In this document: positions 49,930-60,236 of the stretch, one piece after another
Layout: the number at the start of each line of letters is the position of its first letter
Position numbering within the stretch: the stretch's first letter is position 1
Source of the DNA: Elysia chlorotica
Taxonomy: Eukaryota; Mollusca; Gastropoda; Plakobranchidae
Reading direction: 5' to 3'
DNA length: 64,000 bases
Assembly: GCA_003991915.1 (NCBI GenBank)
Contig: RQTK01000155.1
Location: forward strand, 62,001-126,000
Translations under genes and position numbers: made by a program
The notes under the pieces: generated by a model
The model's database searches: none
Told to the model about the DNA's origin: nothing
Seen by the model: only the letters and a program-made list of their open reading frames with translations

Positions 49930-50989
49930 CTGAGGAAAAATGTGAACATTATTCTGTTTATTTATTGAATTTTTTGTCATGACAAAAAATAATTTGATTC
50001 AAAGCAATAAAAAACAACAAAACAACAACGGCAAAAACAATAAAAAAGATAACCACAAGGCAGAGTTAAACCGGGATTATATTAAATAAGGATAGCAGCG
50101 AAATGGAAGAGAGAGATGAGATAAGCCCAGGTGAAAAGGGTAAAAAAAAGTGTGATAATGATTAATTTTGTATTATCTTTTCTTAAATTGCAAAATGATT
50201 CTTCGGCTTGTTATTTTAAATACACGTTTTTTTTTTTGTTTGTTTGTTGTTGTTGTTGGTGATGGTGGTGGTGGTGGTGGTGTTTTTTGTAGGTTTTGAA
50301 TATCACATTTCCAATTTTCCCTTTCTTTCGCTGATATCAAGTAATGTTTTCCCTAGTTGTTGTTTTAATTAGAAAGAGATGTACACGCCAGCAAATTTCA
50401 ACAATATGATCACGATCGGACAAAGCCAAACAGACAAAGTTGTTGCCGCAAATACTGGTAGCCAGGTTTCATAAATGCACGCCATGTTTGGCAAACATGA
50501 CCTCGGGAAGGTCAGTGATGAAAAAGTACGGGAGAAGAGAGAATGTGGTGGCAATCTTGCAAAATGTCGCTTGACTCTCTTTTCATGTCTCTGATTTCGA
50601 CGATTTGTTCCCTAGTTCCTAATGTAGCCCATATACAACATGTAGTGCTGACTGTGGATGTTTAGCAACCAACCAACCGTCCTCTATTTTCTTATTTAAA
50701 ATCAATCTTTTATTTGGAAAAAAAATTCTTTTACATCTTGCTTACTGTTATTTTTTTTATTTTTTTTCACTTTCTCTTGTTTCTTATATTTAGATTTAAA
50801 CTTTGTGTGCGGAACCTTTTCGCATGTCTTTCTATTTTCTTTCCGTCTCCACCATGTTGTCGGTGTTACTCACACACACCCTTCTCCATCTCTAACGCCT
50901 TCCTCGCTTGTTCTCCCGATATTAATTATTTGATCAAATATTTGTGCTACCGTCGGAATGATTATAGAAAATTATTCGCATAAATTAAG

Positions 50990-51300
50990 CCCAAGCTCGA
51001 GTTTCGCTAACGCAATTTCTCTGACAAGCCCGTGCTCCCGGACTACTTTCGCTTCTGCATTGAATTATGAGGGGAAAACGCGCATGGGCACGAACACAAA
51101 CAATCGACATGTAAAGTTACACCATCTCGCGAGATTTGTCGAGATTCACTGAGGTTCTCCGAGATCTCAAGGCATTTCCGGCGGGGATTGAGAGTGATTT
51201 GTCCCCGGGAATAACCTTAGAATCGCTCTAATAAATTAAAGGCTTGGACTCGTGTAATTGGATGTAACTACATCGGCAGCCATCGTTTTTCTTTGCTTTC
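50990..51300. promoter_or_regulatory. Intronic GC-rich island with TCTCGCGAGA palindrome
   Basis: The perfect palindrome TCTCGCGAGA at 51125-51134 matches the CGCG element bound by BANP at vertebrate CpG-rich promoters. It is followed by cgagattcac and ccgagatctc. It lies inside a sim intron, so it may be an internal promoter or enhancer. No exon was recognised beside it. Confidence 0.35.
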
Positions 51301-52493
51301 AGAGATGTGTTGTACGGGGCTCTTATCCAAATACAAACAATAGGATTTGAAGATAATAATAAACGCAATGAGATGGAACGCCGGTAGCTCGATCATTTAG
51401 TGTTTTTGGTCGAGAGCAGACTGTCCACAGTTCGGATCTCAGTGCACTCGTCTCCGTATTGAATTATTTGAGAAACGTAGGCTGCGTAAAATTAACCGAA
51501 CAATCATTTTTTTAATACAGATATGCTAAAAGACTTTCAGAATGTGTTTTGTAATACAAGTAACTTTTCTCCCGAACGCCCTAGACCTAAGAGAATCTTA
51601 AAAAGGTGGATTTTTTTAAAGGATCTGAAAATTTAACAGAAATAGAAATTCCTTGCTGAGCGATTGATAAGAGAAAAAAAGCATACAATTATAGATATTA
51701 AAAAAGACAAATCAATATAAAGAGAGAAATATTTTTTGATTTGAAAGAGAGAAAGAGAGAGAGAGGGGAGGGTGGAAGAGGTAGGAAGAGAGACAGAGAC
51801 AGAGAAAGATAGAGAAAGGGAGTGGGGGAAGAGGGATTTGAGTTGTTTCAAAGAAGAACATTTAAAGAATGAGTATAGGTGAAATGGGGTTCATTACAAT
51901 AAATGTAGGAATGTGTAAAAAGTGTAAGATATCTTGAGAATTTTAAAACAATATAATTTAATGTTTAAGAGCATTTTTTTCCTAAAAGGAAAATGGGTTG
52001 TCAAAACATTATCCCATAGTATAAAATTGAAAGATCTTTTATGAAATTATTATGGATCGAGACTTTTTATACTATTATAGAGATTATAAAAACGTGAGTA
52101 TACGTTATTTTGTGTGGAAAATTGCCAAAACAAGCTTTTTATGTTTTTTATAAAGACGTTGCATGCCAGCAACTATTTTTTTCATACTATATAAGAAGAC
52201 GACTGAGCATAGATCTAGAAGTTAAAGGAAATGTTCCTTGACTTTACTTGTTCCATAAAACTTAACAATAAATGTTTTCACTTAAAGCTTATTTCTAACC
52301 ACTGTCCACTGCTGAGCACTACCTCAAACTCTGGCTCAAAACAATCTCAAAGCAATATATACATGTCTTTACAACGACCATAGCGGTCATACCTCTTTAA
52401 ATTGTAACGATCTCTCTCTACCCCTCACAAACATACACACACTCTCTCTCTCTCTTTCTCTCTCTCTTCATATCTATCTCTTTCTGTCTATCT

Positions 52494-52721
52494 CGCAGTG
52501 GCCCTGGGGTAGAACATCGGCTTCCGACGCAAAAGATCCGGATTCGAGCCTGCCGATATCGTTCCCTACTGGTTGGGTCGGTGTCAGATTAATGTGACCG
52601 GCTGTTGCAGTATCCCCGCCCTGTCTTATGTGTGGCAGAACATAAAATTGAAAGACGCCAGTCTTGGGGCCCGCCCACAATATAGCTTATATAGTGCTGA
52701 TGTTGGACGTTAAACCAACTG

Positions 52722-52752
<31 letters not shown>
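52494..52752 (+). mobile_element. tRNA-derived SINE with (CAA)n tail
   Basis: Head: gcagtggccctggggtagaa (box-A region) and agatccggattcgagcctgc (box B). Body: ctactggttgggtcggtgtc, gtatccccgccctgtcttat, tatagtgctgatgttggacg. It ends in ttaaaccaactgaa followed by (caa)n. The body is shared with 13806-14010 (inverted) and 53205-53350. This is the best-preserved SINE in the window. Confidence 0.8.
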
Positions 52753-52753
<1 letters not shown>

Positions 52754-52754
52754 A

Positions 52755-52937
52755 TGTCTCTCTCGCCCCCCCCCTCTCTCTCTCCTTCTCTCTCTCTTTC
52801 TCTTTCCCTCTCTCTCCGTCTCTCTCCGTCTCTCCCTCTCTCTCCCTCTCTCTCTCCCTCTCTCTCAGTCTCTCCCTCCCGCTCTCCCTCTCTCTCTCCC
52901 TCTCTCTCTCTCCCTCTCCCTCTCTCCCTCTCTCTCT
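52755..52937. repeat. CT-rich microsatellite beside a sim splice donor
   Basis: Ctctct/ccctct arrays end 19 bp from the donor of the PAC exon. In the sim transcript this is a GA/GGGA purine tract that starts about 20 nt into the intron. Confidence 0.95.
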
Positions 52938-52956
52938 GTATGCGGCAGCCTCTTAC

Positions 52957-53104
52957 CTGAGCACATAGTTGACGCTGACGATGCAGTGCGGCCTGGAGGA
53001 GCGGCTGTTGTGGACGATGGTCGCGTAGCTCTGCATCCACACCCAGCCTCCGTCCTTGGCCATGAAGCGGTAATACCGGGTGGTCACCTGCCCCTTGACC
53101 AGCA
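52957..53104 (-). CDS. sim: Single-minded, PAC-region exon (end of PAS-B)
   Basis: This 148-bp exon between ctccttttTCAG and CTCAG|GTAAGA encodes [19 protein letters not shown], then [17 protein letters not shown], then [33 protein letters not shown] is, from memory, close to identical to the same region of fly and vertebrate Sim, and differs from the NPAS1/3-trachealess group. It therefore decides the family assignment. Phases match both neighbours (C|TG and AG|T). The PAC segment completes the second PAS fold used for dimerisation with ARNT/Tango. Confidence 0.95.
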
Positions 53105-54513
53105 CTGAAAAAGGAGTAATCTCAGATAAGCTTTCCGAAGAGCCATGTTAATAAAGCGAGCACTGCCTCAAAAACTGAGATTGATTTTGAAGGCGAACTG
53201 GCTCAATTGGTGGAGCTTTGTCCACCCAATAGGGAAGTCCGCTTGTCGTAACTCACAAGCGAGCGTACTAGGTCCGCCTTTGTTTGGGTCGGTGTCAGTA
53301 AATGTATAATGGGACCAGTGGATGTAGTCGTAGTATCCCAGCACTATCGCGATGGGAAATCGAAATTAATGTGTCTCTGAAAAATTAAGCTTATCTACCA
53401 TTATTTCCTTACAGGTCTTAGGCATAATATTGATTTTGATTATATATGCAGTTGCCAAGACTCAATTTTTGAATATTTTTTTCTTTCATCGTGGATGTCT
53501 CAAACTTTCACGGTGGATAATGAAAACATGCGATTTAGTTGTTGTTGTTTTTAGCTAAAGAGTGCTAGATAGTACACAATAATTATGCTGTTTTGTTAGA
53601 GGGTAGATAAAATTAAGATGCTAATGGCAGCTGAATGGGTCTGGTTTTGAGAAGGGCGAAAAAACAACATATTATAGTGTACGTATCTGAGATAGGGTAA
53701 TCTTTGGTTAAACGAGCTAAGAAGGAACAAAGCAGCCATAGCGGAGCTTGAACTGCAGACCGTCTCAATTAAAGGCCCACGCTTTAAGCCCAGTGCCACC
53801 ACGCTTCCTCATCTTTGGAATTCTCGTTGTTTTCATAGTGGGTCATCTCTGGCGCGGCGGACAGAGGTCAACTCATTAGCGGCCATCGATAGTGGACAAA
53901 CGTAGCCTCTGGCCCGCCGGCCATTCACTGGGCTGGGGCTGTGTTTGTGTGCTCCAAACTGGGCCCTGGTCCCACTCATGCTCTCTAGAACTGCTCTAGT
54001 CCACTATGCAGCGACCGGAGAAGAAACGGCGGCTGTATAATAGTAGTTCATGGAGGCGGGTATTTCGTCTGTTTGACACTAACTATGACTGTGTCTTCTC
54101 TGTTTTTTTCTTTGTCTTTCACTCGTATTTTAGAGCATTTGCTGTATCTCCGTGCCCAAGCCTCTATCCTACTTAGACTTTTATATAATTTTATGTTAAA
54201 ATGTATGAGCATGGTGGAGGGTCGCAGTGTAGTGTAAATGCAACGATTTTGCATAAAATCGTTAGCAATCATCAATGAAATGATGTACAAGGAGTGAAGG
54301 AAAACCATCAGGACAACGATGAGATGAGAAAAAAGAAATGATCTCTTTGATCTGATCTATATATGTCCCATTTATGTCTCATTTTTACTCTCCCGCTTGG
54401 TCTCTTTTTTTTTCTCTTTCGCTCTCTATCTATGTCTGTTTGACCATCTGTCTGTCTGTCTGTCTGTCTCTTTCTCTCTTGGTCTGTCTGTCTCCATCTG
54501 TCTCTGTCTTTCC

Positions 54514-54581
<68 letters not shown>

Positions 54582-54638
54582 CAGTGCCATCGCTTCTACT
54601 GCGACTGTATTGCTATTTTTTATTGGAGGAGCACTTAC
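53105..54638 (-). other. sim: sim intron between PAC exon and preceding PAS-B exon
   Basis: A GT-AG intron of about 1.5 kb. It contains two SINE-like fragments (about 53205-53350 plus, 53720-53815 minus), a GC-rich block at 53820-54050 (cattagcggccatcgatagt), and a CT microsatellite at 54520-54578 close to its 5' end. Confidence 0.75.
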
Positions 54639-54745
54639 GAGTATGGTGAGCGTATCTCATATGTAGAATATCACAGGCGTGGATGTAGTGATACAGAGTC
54701 TTCTCTATGAGGTCTTGGGGTTCATACCCAGTCAAGGCTGCCACT
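54639..54745 (-). CDS. sim: Single-minded, PAS-B exon (middle)
   Basis: The 107-bp exon lies between tttcccccag and CATACTC|GTAAGT and encodes [20 protein letters not shown], then [30 protein letters not shown] is a hallmark of Sim PAS-B. Split codons on both sides (AG|A giving Arg, C|TG giving Leu) restore the frame exactly. Confidence 0.95.
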
Positions 54746-55246
54746 CTGGGGGAAAAGGAAACGAATATCAACATACTGAATCTTGAAGAGACCGAGCAAT
54801 ACTTTACATAATATGTCTAAAGAATTCAAGGTCGGCTGGTATCTAATCGTAATATGATCTAGATGAGAAAAGCCACTCCAAAAGAGTCATGATCACGACA
54901 TACGTAATAGTTGTATCCACCTCAAGACATGTGTTACGATCCTCATACAATACCATCACACACTGACGCATGAGGTTTTCTGGTCGCCTATCATTGGCTT
55001 TGTAAGTCTAGAAAAGAGCTATGAATGGACGACATTGCAAATTACCTTACCTATCGTCTTACCAGATACCAGATTACCATGCTACAGGACCGAGGATACC
55101 AAATAACCCTGCTACAGGACCGAGGGCACCAGATAACCAAGCTACATGACCCAAGGATACCAGATTATCATGCTACATGACCTAGGATACCAGATAACCA
55201 TGCTACAGGACCCGAGGATACCAGATAACCATGCTACAGGACCCAC
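54746..55246 (-). other. sim: sim intron with 5' splice-site-adjacent minisatellite
   Basis: A GT-AG intron of 501 bp. Its first 180 nt (forward 55069-55246) are a tandem array described separately. The remainder is unique sequence. Confidence 0.8.
55069..55246. repeat. Minisatellite of about 30-bp units at the start of a sim intron
   Basis: About six imperfect units of gataccagataaccatgcta followed by caggaccnag run up to the splice donor of the PAS-B exon at 55247. The first unit of the array includes intron positions +1 onward (gtgggtcctgtagcatgg in transcript sense). Confidence 0.9.
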
Positions 55247-55446
55247 CTGGCATCCAAGAAGATGAGCTTGAGGTCGAGAGAAGCTCTAAACATGAACATG
55301 TTCGAGAACATCTTTATCTCCGTGATGGCGGAGGGCGGGAGCGAGTGACCAACAGCCACCAAGCCCACGTTCTGGTAGCAGCCGTCATAGGGCGCGATGT
55401 CCATCGTGTACTGCTTGATCTTCAGGTATCCCGAGCAGTGGATCAC
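55247..55446 (-). CDS. sim: Single-minded, PAS-B exon (start)
   Basis: The 200-bp exon lies between gcccttgtccag and GATGCCAG|GTGGGT. It encodes [33 protein letters not shown], then [20 protein letters not shown] and LIFLDA. This segment links the PAS-A region to PAS-B, and [14 protein letters not shown] and [11 protein letters not shown] are strongly conserved in Sim proteins. It enters in phase 0 and leaves in phase 2, matching both neighbours. The assembly gap starts 61 bp to its right, in the preceding intron, so the exon itself is intact. Confidence 0.95.
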
Positions 55447-55507
55447 CTGGACAAGGGCAAATGTGTGTGGTGTGTTTGTGGGGGGGGGGGGGGGGGGGTG
55501 GTCGACG

Positions 55508-55786
55508 NNNNNNNNNNNNNNNNNNNNNNNNNNNNNNNNNNNNNNNNNNNNNNNNNNNNNNNNNNNNNNNNNNNNNNNNNNNNNNNNNNNNNNNNNNNNN
55601 NNNNNNNNNNNNNNNNNNNNNNNNNNNNNNNNNNNNNNNNNNNNNNNNNNNNNNNNNNNNNNNNNNNNNNNNNNNNNNNNNNNNNNNNNNNNNNNNNNNN
55701 NNNNNNNNNNNNNNNNNNNNNNNNNNNNNNNNNNNNNNNNNNNNNNNNNNNNNNNNNNNNNNNNNNNNNNNNNNNNNNNNNNNNNN
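55508..55786. other. Assembly gap (279 N)
   Basis: N run between a poly-G tract and a CT microsatellite, so the missing sequence is probably simple repeat inside the sim intron. Confidence 0.98.
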
Positions 55787-55850
<64 letters not shown>

Positions 55851-56054
55851 GCTTTCCTGTGAGGGCATATATGGCTTCTTCTTAAAGTTCCATTTTGTTT
55901 TTACACACTAGCAAAAATATAAAAAAAAAGCTTTGGTTGTCTGAGATCATAAACCTGATCATTGTAGTTTACATTAACATCCCGTGTTTTTTAAATCTTC
56001 AGTGTGCTCTGCACTTTCCTAAGTTTCATCATCAGAAACTATGTAATAGACATG

Positions 56055-56240
56055 TTACTGACAATTGACTGGGTTACCTCACATGTCGAACGAGCAGGGA
56101 TATGAAGACTCTTGTCTTAGCTAGCCAATATATACATGTACTGATAGTGACCAAATCAGTTGGGAACAAGGCACCCTTATCGATATTAGAACCCTGGACT
56201 TCTGATTACAGGCCAAGAGCTCTATTAACTAAATAACCGA
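56055..56240 (-). mobile_element. SINE fragment, minus orientation
   Basis: gggatatgaagactcttgtc, then gtgaccaaatcagttgggaa (reverse of the ctactggttgggtc body), then gaaccctggacttctgatta (reverse of a tRNA-like head). It is diverged from the copy at 52494. Confidence 0.5.
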
Positions 56241-56639
56241 TACCTGATTTTTTATTGTAAAAATGAATTTAGATAGTTTCTAGCTCACTATCTCTTTATT
56301 CATTGATCTCTATCTGTTTCTACTTCTTTTTATTCCTAGCACTGAAATGCGAGGTTATCAGACAAAATAATTTTTTTGGAAGATCTGACAAGTCCCAGTT
56401 TTAGGTAACGACATTCAAAAAACCATATAGTCTGTAATTTAAAAAAAAGATACATACAAGAGGCTCATATAGTTTTCTGCCCTCCCATATTATTCCTACA
56501 TATTTCAACCCAAGACACTGTTTCACTCCCAAAGTTATTTATTACACTTTTCCAAAAATAAAATTGTGCATTTTAACGTATTCAAATACGTTTCTCACTT
56601 CATTCAGCTAGTAAAAGGTAAAACAAGCGATATGTAGGA

Positions 56640-56960
56640 GACAGTGCTAAAATATTACTAGGTAAATCTCGAATGGTGTGAAGCGCCACACCGTTATTGG
56701 ACCGAAGAGTGACCAATTTCACGCCGGCGATAAGTTAATAGTCCTCGCGTCCCGTAAGCCGCACCTCAGGGGTCCGATAAGTTGATAACCCCCAACAAGC
56801 TTGTTCGCGACATTCTTCTGATTCCCTTATCAGCTTCTATACGCTTGAAATAATCAACAGGAGACCTGGTTACCCTCACTGCCTTATTATTAGAAAGCTG
56901 CAAATTCTTCCTCACTTAATCATAAAGTTCCCCCCACAATACAGTCCCATAAGCCCTACA
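56640..56960. promoter_or_regulatory. Intronic island with a GATA-motif cluster
   Basis: GATAAG occurs at 56729 and 56776, GATAAC at 56784 and a reverse-strand GATAA at 56827, all within about 100 bp, in a non-repetitive GC-richer block. cgataagttaatag and cgataagttgataa are near-duplicates. This fits a GATA-factor-responsive element. Function is inferred. Confidence 0.35.
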
Positions 56961-57282
56961 GAGTTGCGGGCGGAGATATTTCCTTGCTTTGTCCACCCTA
57001 TTTCACCTACAAATACAATACTTCCTGGATATACATTAGAAAAACGTTGTGAGACAGCCTTGAGAAACAGACTAGCTTTGCCCGAATTTCACCTACATTG
57101 TATGTGCTAACGTGGACATAGGATACGGCCATCATTGGTTGTCCAGCATACAGATATAATAAATCTACAAGAATGTTACAAGTACCAAATTTTATTATAA
57201 TTTATTTTCAACGTTTACACTACACTCTATTGTTTCGGCAGTATTATTATTTTAACTATATTGTTACCATTACTTTTATTAA

Positions 57283-57356
<74 letters not shown>
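57283..57356. repeat. (TTA)n microsatellite
   Basis: Pure TTA run inside a sim intron. Confidence 0.97.
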
Positions 57357-57357
<1 letters not shown>

Positions 57358-58387
57358 CATTCATTATAATTAATGTAGCTATTGTTTTGGTTGGCTCCCC
57401 TCCTCTTAGTCTACATAACAGCTATGTATACCTTTCAGACTATTCACTGTTATATTGAGGTGTACGAGAAAAAAAAAGAAGAAGAAGAAGCAACATGTAT
57501 GTATACTGTTCCTTTTTTCATCTTTGCTTTCTGTTTTAAGCTCAGTCAATGCCAAAACCCATTTTATTCGCTGCCAAATAAAATTAAAAAAGAAAAACAA
57601 CCTGCTTTACCCTTCCCCCACACTACCATGACGTACCATGGTCAAATGTCCCTCGGTTTGTGTCCACCTGGTGTCGTGTCCACAGAAGAGAAAGCTTATC
57701 TCTTTAAGTAGAATACGAGAATACCAGAGAATACTACAACATTGGTGTCGCCTGCACCAGACCACTGTGACAATAGATCACTGGATCAGCTGCCAGGTCC
57801 CGCATGCCACAGGTGTTACTGCTAGCTGCCTGATCGGGGCAAGACCAGAACCCGGCCCACACCTTTGTCAAAGGTGGACAATAACTAGCGCACTTCAAAG
57901 AGCGTTTCTGGCAGTAGATATCCAGAGTATCTGGAGGAACCTGAACATTCCCCCATTCCCAATACATGAGTTTTGTTTCCCCTTTCTTGTCACCCAAAAC
58001 GCAAAATACTCTTAAAAACACATTATTTGGACTGATCAATGGGAAATAAACATTTTCATGTGTAAATCAATATTATTTACTGGTTTTTCATGATTCACTT
58101 TTTGCTCTATGTTTTTTTTTCCAATTCTCCACAATGCTCCCTATCTTATGGTGTCTTATTTTCTCCTAGCCCTCTCATCTTTCTCCACCTTTCACCCTCT
58201 TATTCTCTTTTTCTTTATCTATCCATTTTTCTGTCTCTCTCATTCCACCTCTCTAGTTGCCGCTCTTTCTTTTTACCCCTCTTTTATCTATCTATCTCTA
58301 TCGGTATGTGCATGAGATTATGTTTATTTTCCACCTATATACCAATCTGTCTCAGTTCTAATATTATAAAAGCTATGTGTGCCTCAC

Positions 58388-58473
58388 CTTGTAACCCCCT
58401 GACGTGAGACCAGCATTTCTCTTGGCCAGGACACACTTCATCCTCAAGAAGAACGAACGTTCGATCTCCACAT
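58388..58473 (-). CDS. sim: Single-minded, exon between PAS-A and PAS-B
   Basis: The 86-bp exon lies between ctctattctag and TACAAG|GTGAGG and encodes [20 protein letters not shown], then [28 protein letters not shown] is a near-invariant stretch in Sim proteins. The first codon is split (G|AT, Asp) with the exon ending at 59344. It leaves in phase 0 into VIHCSG. Confidence 0.95.
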
Positions 58474-59343
58474 CTAGAATAGAGGAAACATATTAAATGA
58501 AATAAGAGCTGGAAAAGCTTTAATATATAGTTATAGCCGTCTTCCAAGAAATGTACAACGTAATTTTTGACACGTTTTTGGCCCCATAGTGTTCCCAGAA
58601 AATCCTTCATGGAAACGGAGGCGCTCGCTGAGGTGCAAAGCGCGGAGCTCCGCCTTATTAGTTAATGTGTTTCAACTGAGCTATTGGCATTTTCTTCAAT
58701 GTGAAGCTTATCATCCATCCCTTTATCTTTGTTGAAATGAACTGTTTTTCAAACAAGATTTTAATGTTCACCCTGTAGAATGTGCGTGTGGTAAGGGTGG
58801 TGAATTTTCAGTAGTCACCCTGTAGAGCATGACTTTGCGTGTATTAAGTATGGACATTCAGTACTCACCCTGTATAATGTTTATGTGGTACAGATGATAA
58901 ACGACTCACCATGTAGAATTAGTGTGAGGTAAAAAGGATGAACAACTCACTCTGTAGAATGAGTGTGTGTGTGCATGGTAAGGACAATGCACTTTCAGTA
59001 CTCACCCTGTAGAATGTGTGTGTGTGGTAAGGATAATGGATAATGCACGTTCAGTACTCACCCTGTATAATGCATGTGTGGTAAAGAGGATCAAAAACTC
59101 ATCCTGTAGAGTGTGTGTGTGGATGTGGTAGGGATAATGCACGTTCAGTACTCACCTTGTAGAATGTGTGTGTGGTAAAGATGATGGAACAACTCCTGTA
59201 GAATGTGTGTGTGTGTGTGTGGTAAGGATAATGCACTTTCAGTACTCACCCTGTAGAATGTGTGTGTGGTAAGGATAATGCACGTTCAGTACTCACCCTG
59301 CAGAATGTGTGTGTGGTAAGGATAATGCACTTTCAGTACTCAC
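58474..59343 (-). other. sim: sim intron holding the exon-boundary tandem array
   Basis: 870 bp. Its first 580 nt in transcript direction are copies of the exon end plus donor (see 58767-59385). The last 290 nt are unique sequence leading to the acceptor at 58474. Confidence 0.85.
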
Positions 59344-59385
59344 CTTGTAGAATGTGTGTGTGGTAAGGATGATGCACGTTTAGAA
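58767..59385. repeat. Tandem array of about 13 copies of a sim exon end with its splice donor
   Basis: Forward units read (t)actcaccctgtagaatg, then tgtgtgtggtaaggataatg, then cac(g/t)ttcag, starting near 58767, 58815, 58865, 58905, 58946, 59000, 59056, 59096, 59149, 59190, 59242, 59290 and 59338. The last is the genuine 3' end of the exon at 59344-59452 with its donor. In transcript sense each unit is the coding end [10 protein letters not shown] followed by a CAG/GTGAGT-like donor. Copies decay with distance from the exon. Confidence 0.93.
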
Positions 59386-59452
59386 GAGCAGTCATCTCGT
59401 CATGGTCAGCCGGATGGATGTACTCGTAGATACTTCCTCCCGTGAGCTCCAC
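59344..59452 (-). CDS. sim: Single-minded, PAS-A exon (second part)
   Basis: The 109-bp exon lies between ttctacccccag and CTACAAG|GTGAGT and encodes [20 protein letters not shown], then [35 protein letters not shown] is diagnostic of Sim PAS-A. It enters in phase 0 and leaves in phase 1. Its last 40 nt and donor are the source of the tandem array in the next intron. Read-through into the intron meets TGA after three codons, so correct donor choice matters. Confidence 0.95.
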
Positions 59453-60146
59453 CTGGGGGTAGAATACTCTTTTTATCAGTTTGAAGTTTAAATCAGGACC
59501 ACGATACCAGGCGAAGAATATATCTCAAACTACTGGTCGTTTATTTGTTTGTTGTTGGGTTGTTGTTGTTTTTTGTTGTTTTTTTTTTTTGCTGTTGTAG
59601 TTTTGGTCTTTATTGTTTTTGTTTTTTTTCTTGTTTTTTTTTGGGGGGGGGGGGGGAGGGGGTTAAAGGTAAGAGTTAAAATAGTCTTCCTTTTGACAAA
59701 AATAGTTTTCTTTATCTACTTAAAACCTATATTATAGCCTATTCTATTTTTTTTCTCTTAATCTTTTCCTTAGCTTGGCTGGGTTTCACGCTTTCTTACT
59801 GGATAGAAACTGTTGTAATAAGTCGTCAGCAATGCTATGTTGCCATCCAGAGACCTTTGAATTTCCATATTATTCTTTCTCGTCCCAAAAACCATAACAA
59901 AAAGAAAACATCTAGCGATGTTGTTGTTGTTGTTTTGTACACTTAAATCTTCACGGTGTTTATTTGCACCGCAATCATCAGGAAAAAAATTATCTCGGTT
60001 AACCTATCTGCAGTTTATTTCCATATCAAACAGTTGTAAGTGCAAAGTTGTAGTAAGCTTACGACTCGTCTTATAAGGATACGAAGGTTTACGACTGGTT
60101 GTAAGCAACCGCGACGTTGTGCTTACGGTCCAAAATGTAAAATTAC
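59453..60146 (-). other. sim: sim intron
   Basis: 694 bp with T/G-rich simple sequence (59550-59660, including poly-G at about 59642). At its 5' end a foldback element at 60046-60127 lies about 20 nt from the donor. Confidence 0.8.
60046..60127. repeat. Small foldback element next to the PAS-A splice donor
   Basis: gtaagcttacgactcgtctt and ttacgactggttgtaagc form an imperfect inverted repeat with further gtaag/cttac copies on both sides. It shares ttac(a/g)actggttgtaag with the hairpin at 1706-1820. It ends 19 bp from the exon at 60147. Confidence 0.5.
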
Positions 60147-60236
60147 CTGCGACAGTCCCAGATGCACAGATGCTGTCTCCGAGATGTACATGATTTTCCC
60201 ATCTGGTGCCACCACAAAGATGAACCCGTCCAGTGT
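60147..60236 (-). CDS. sim: Single-minded, PAS-A exon (first part)
   Basis: The 90-bp exon lies between aatctcaaccag and TCGCAG|GTAATT and encodes [20 protein letters not shown], then [10 protein letters not shown]. This stretch is almost unchanged in Sim proteins from insects to vertebrates. It is phase 0 at both ends. Confidence 0.95.

Larger units (their letters stand above)
49930..52956 (-). other. sim: sim intron before the last exon
   Basis: A GT-AG intron of about 3.0 kb. Near its 5' end (right side) it holds CT arrays at 52755-52937 and the SINE at 52494-52752. It also holds a tRNA-like SINE fragment at about 51385-51470 and a GC-rich island at 50990-51300 with the palindrome TCTCGCGAGA. 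The left half is AT-rich. Confidence 0.75.
55447..58387 (-). other. sim: sim intron containing the second assembly gap
   Basis: About 2.9 kb between the PAS-B start exon and the exon at 58388. It holds poly-G (about 55480-55498), the gap, a CT array (55791-55846), a minus-oriented SINE (about 56055-56240), GC-rich islands at 56640-56960 and 57620-57960, and a TTA microsatellite (57283-57356). Confidence 0.7.

Noticed and set aside
52957-53104. Assignment of the PAS gene to trachealess/NPAS1/NPAS3
   Set aside because: The PAC segment carries the [20 protein letters not shown] signature of Sim, not the corresponding NPAS-type sequence.
54048-54308. 86-codon minus-strand frame as an extra sim exon
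   Set aside because: The exons on either side already join in phase and complete a continuous PAS-B fold; no acceptor or donor brackets this frame.
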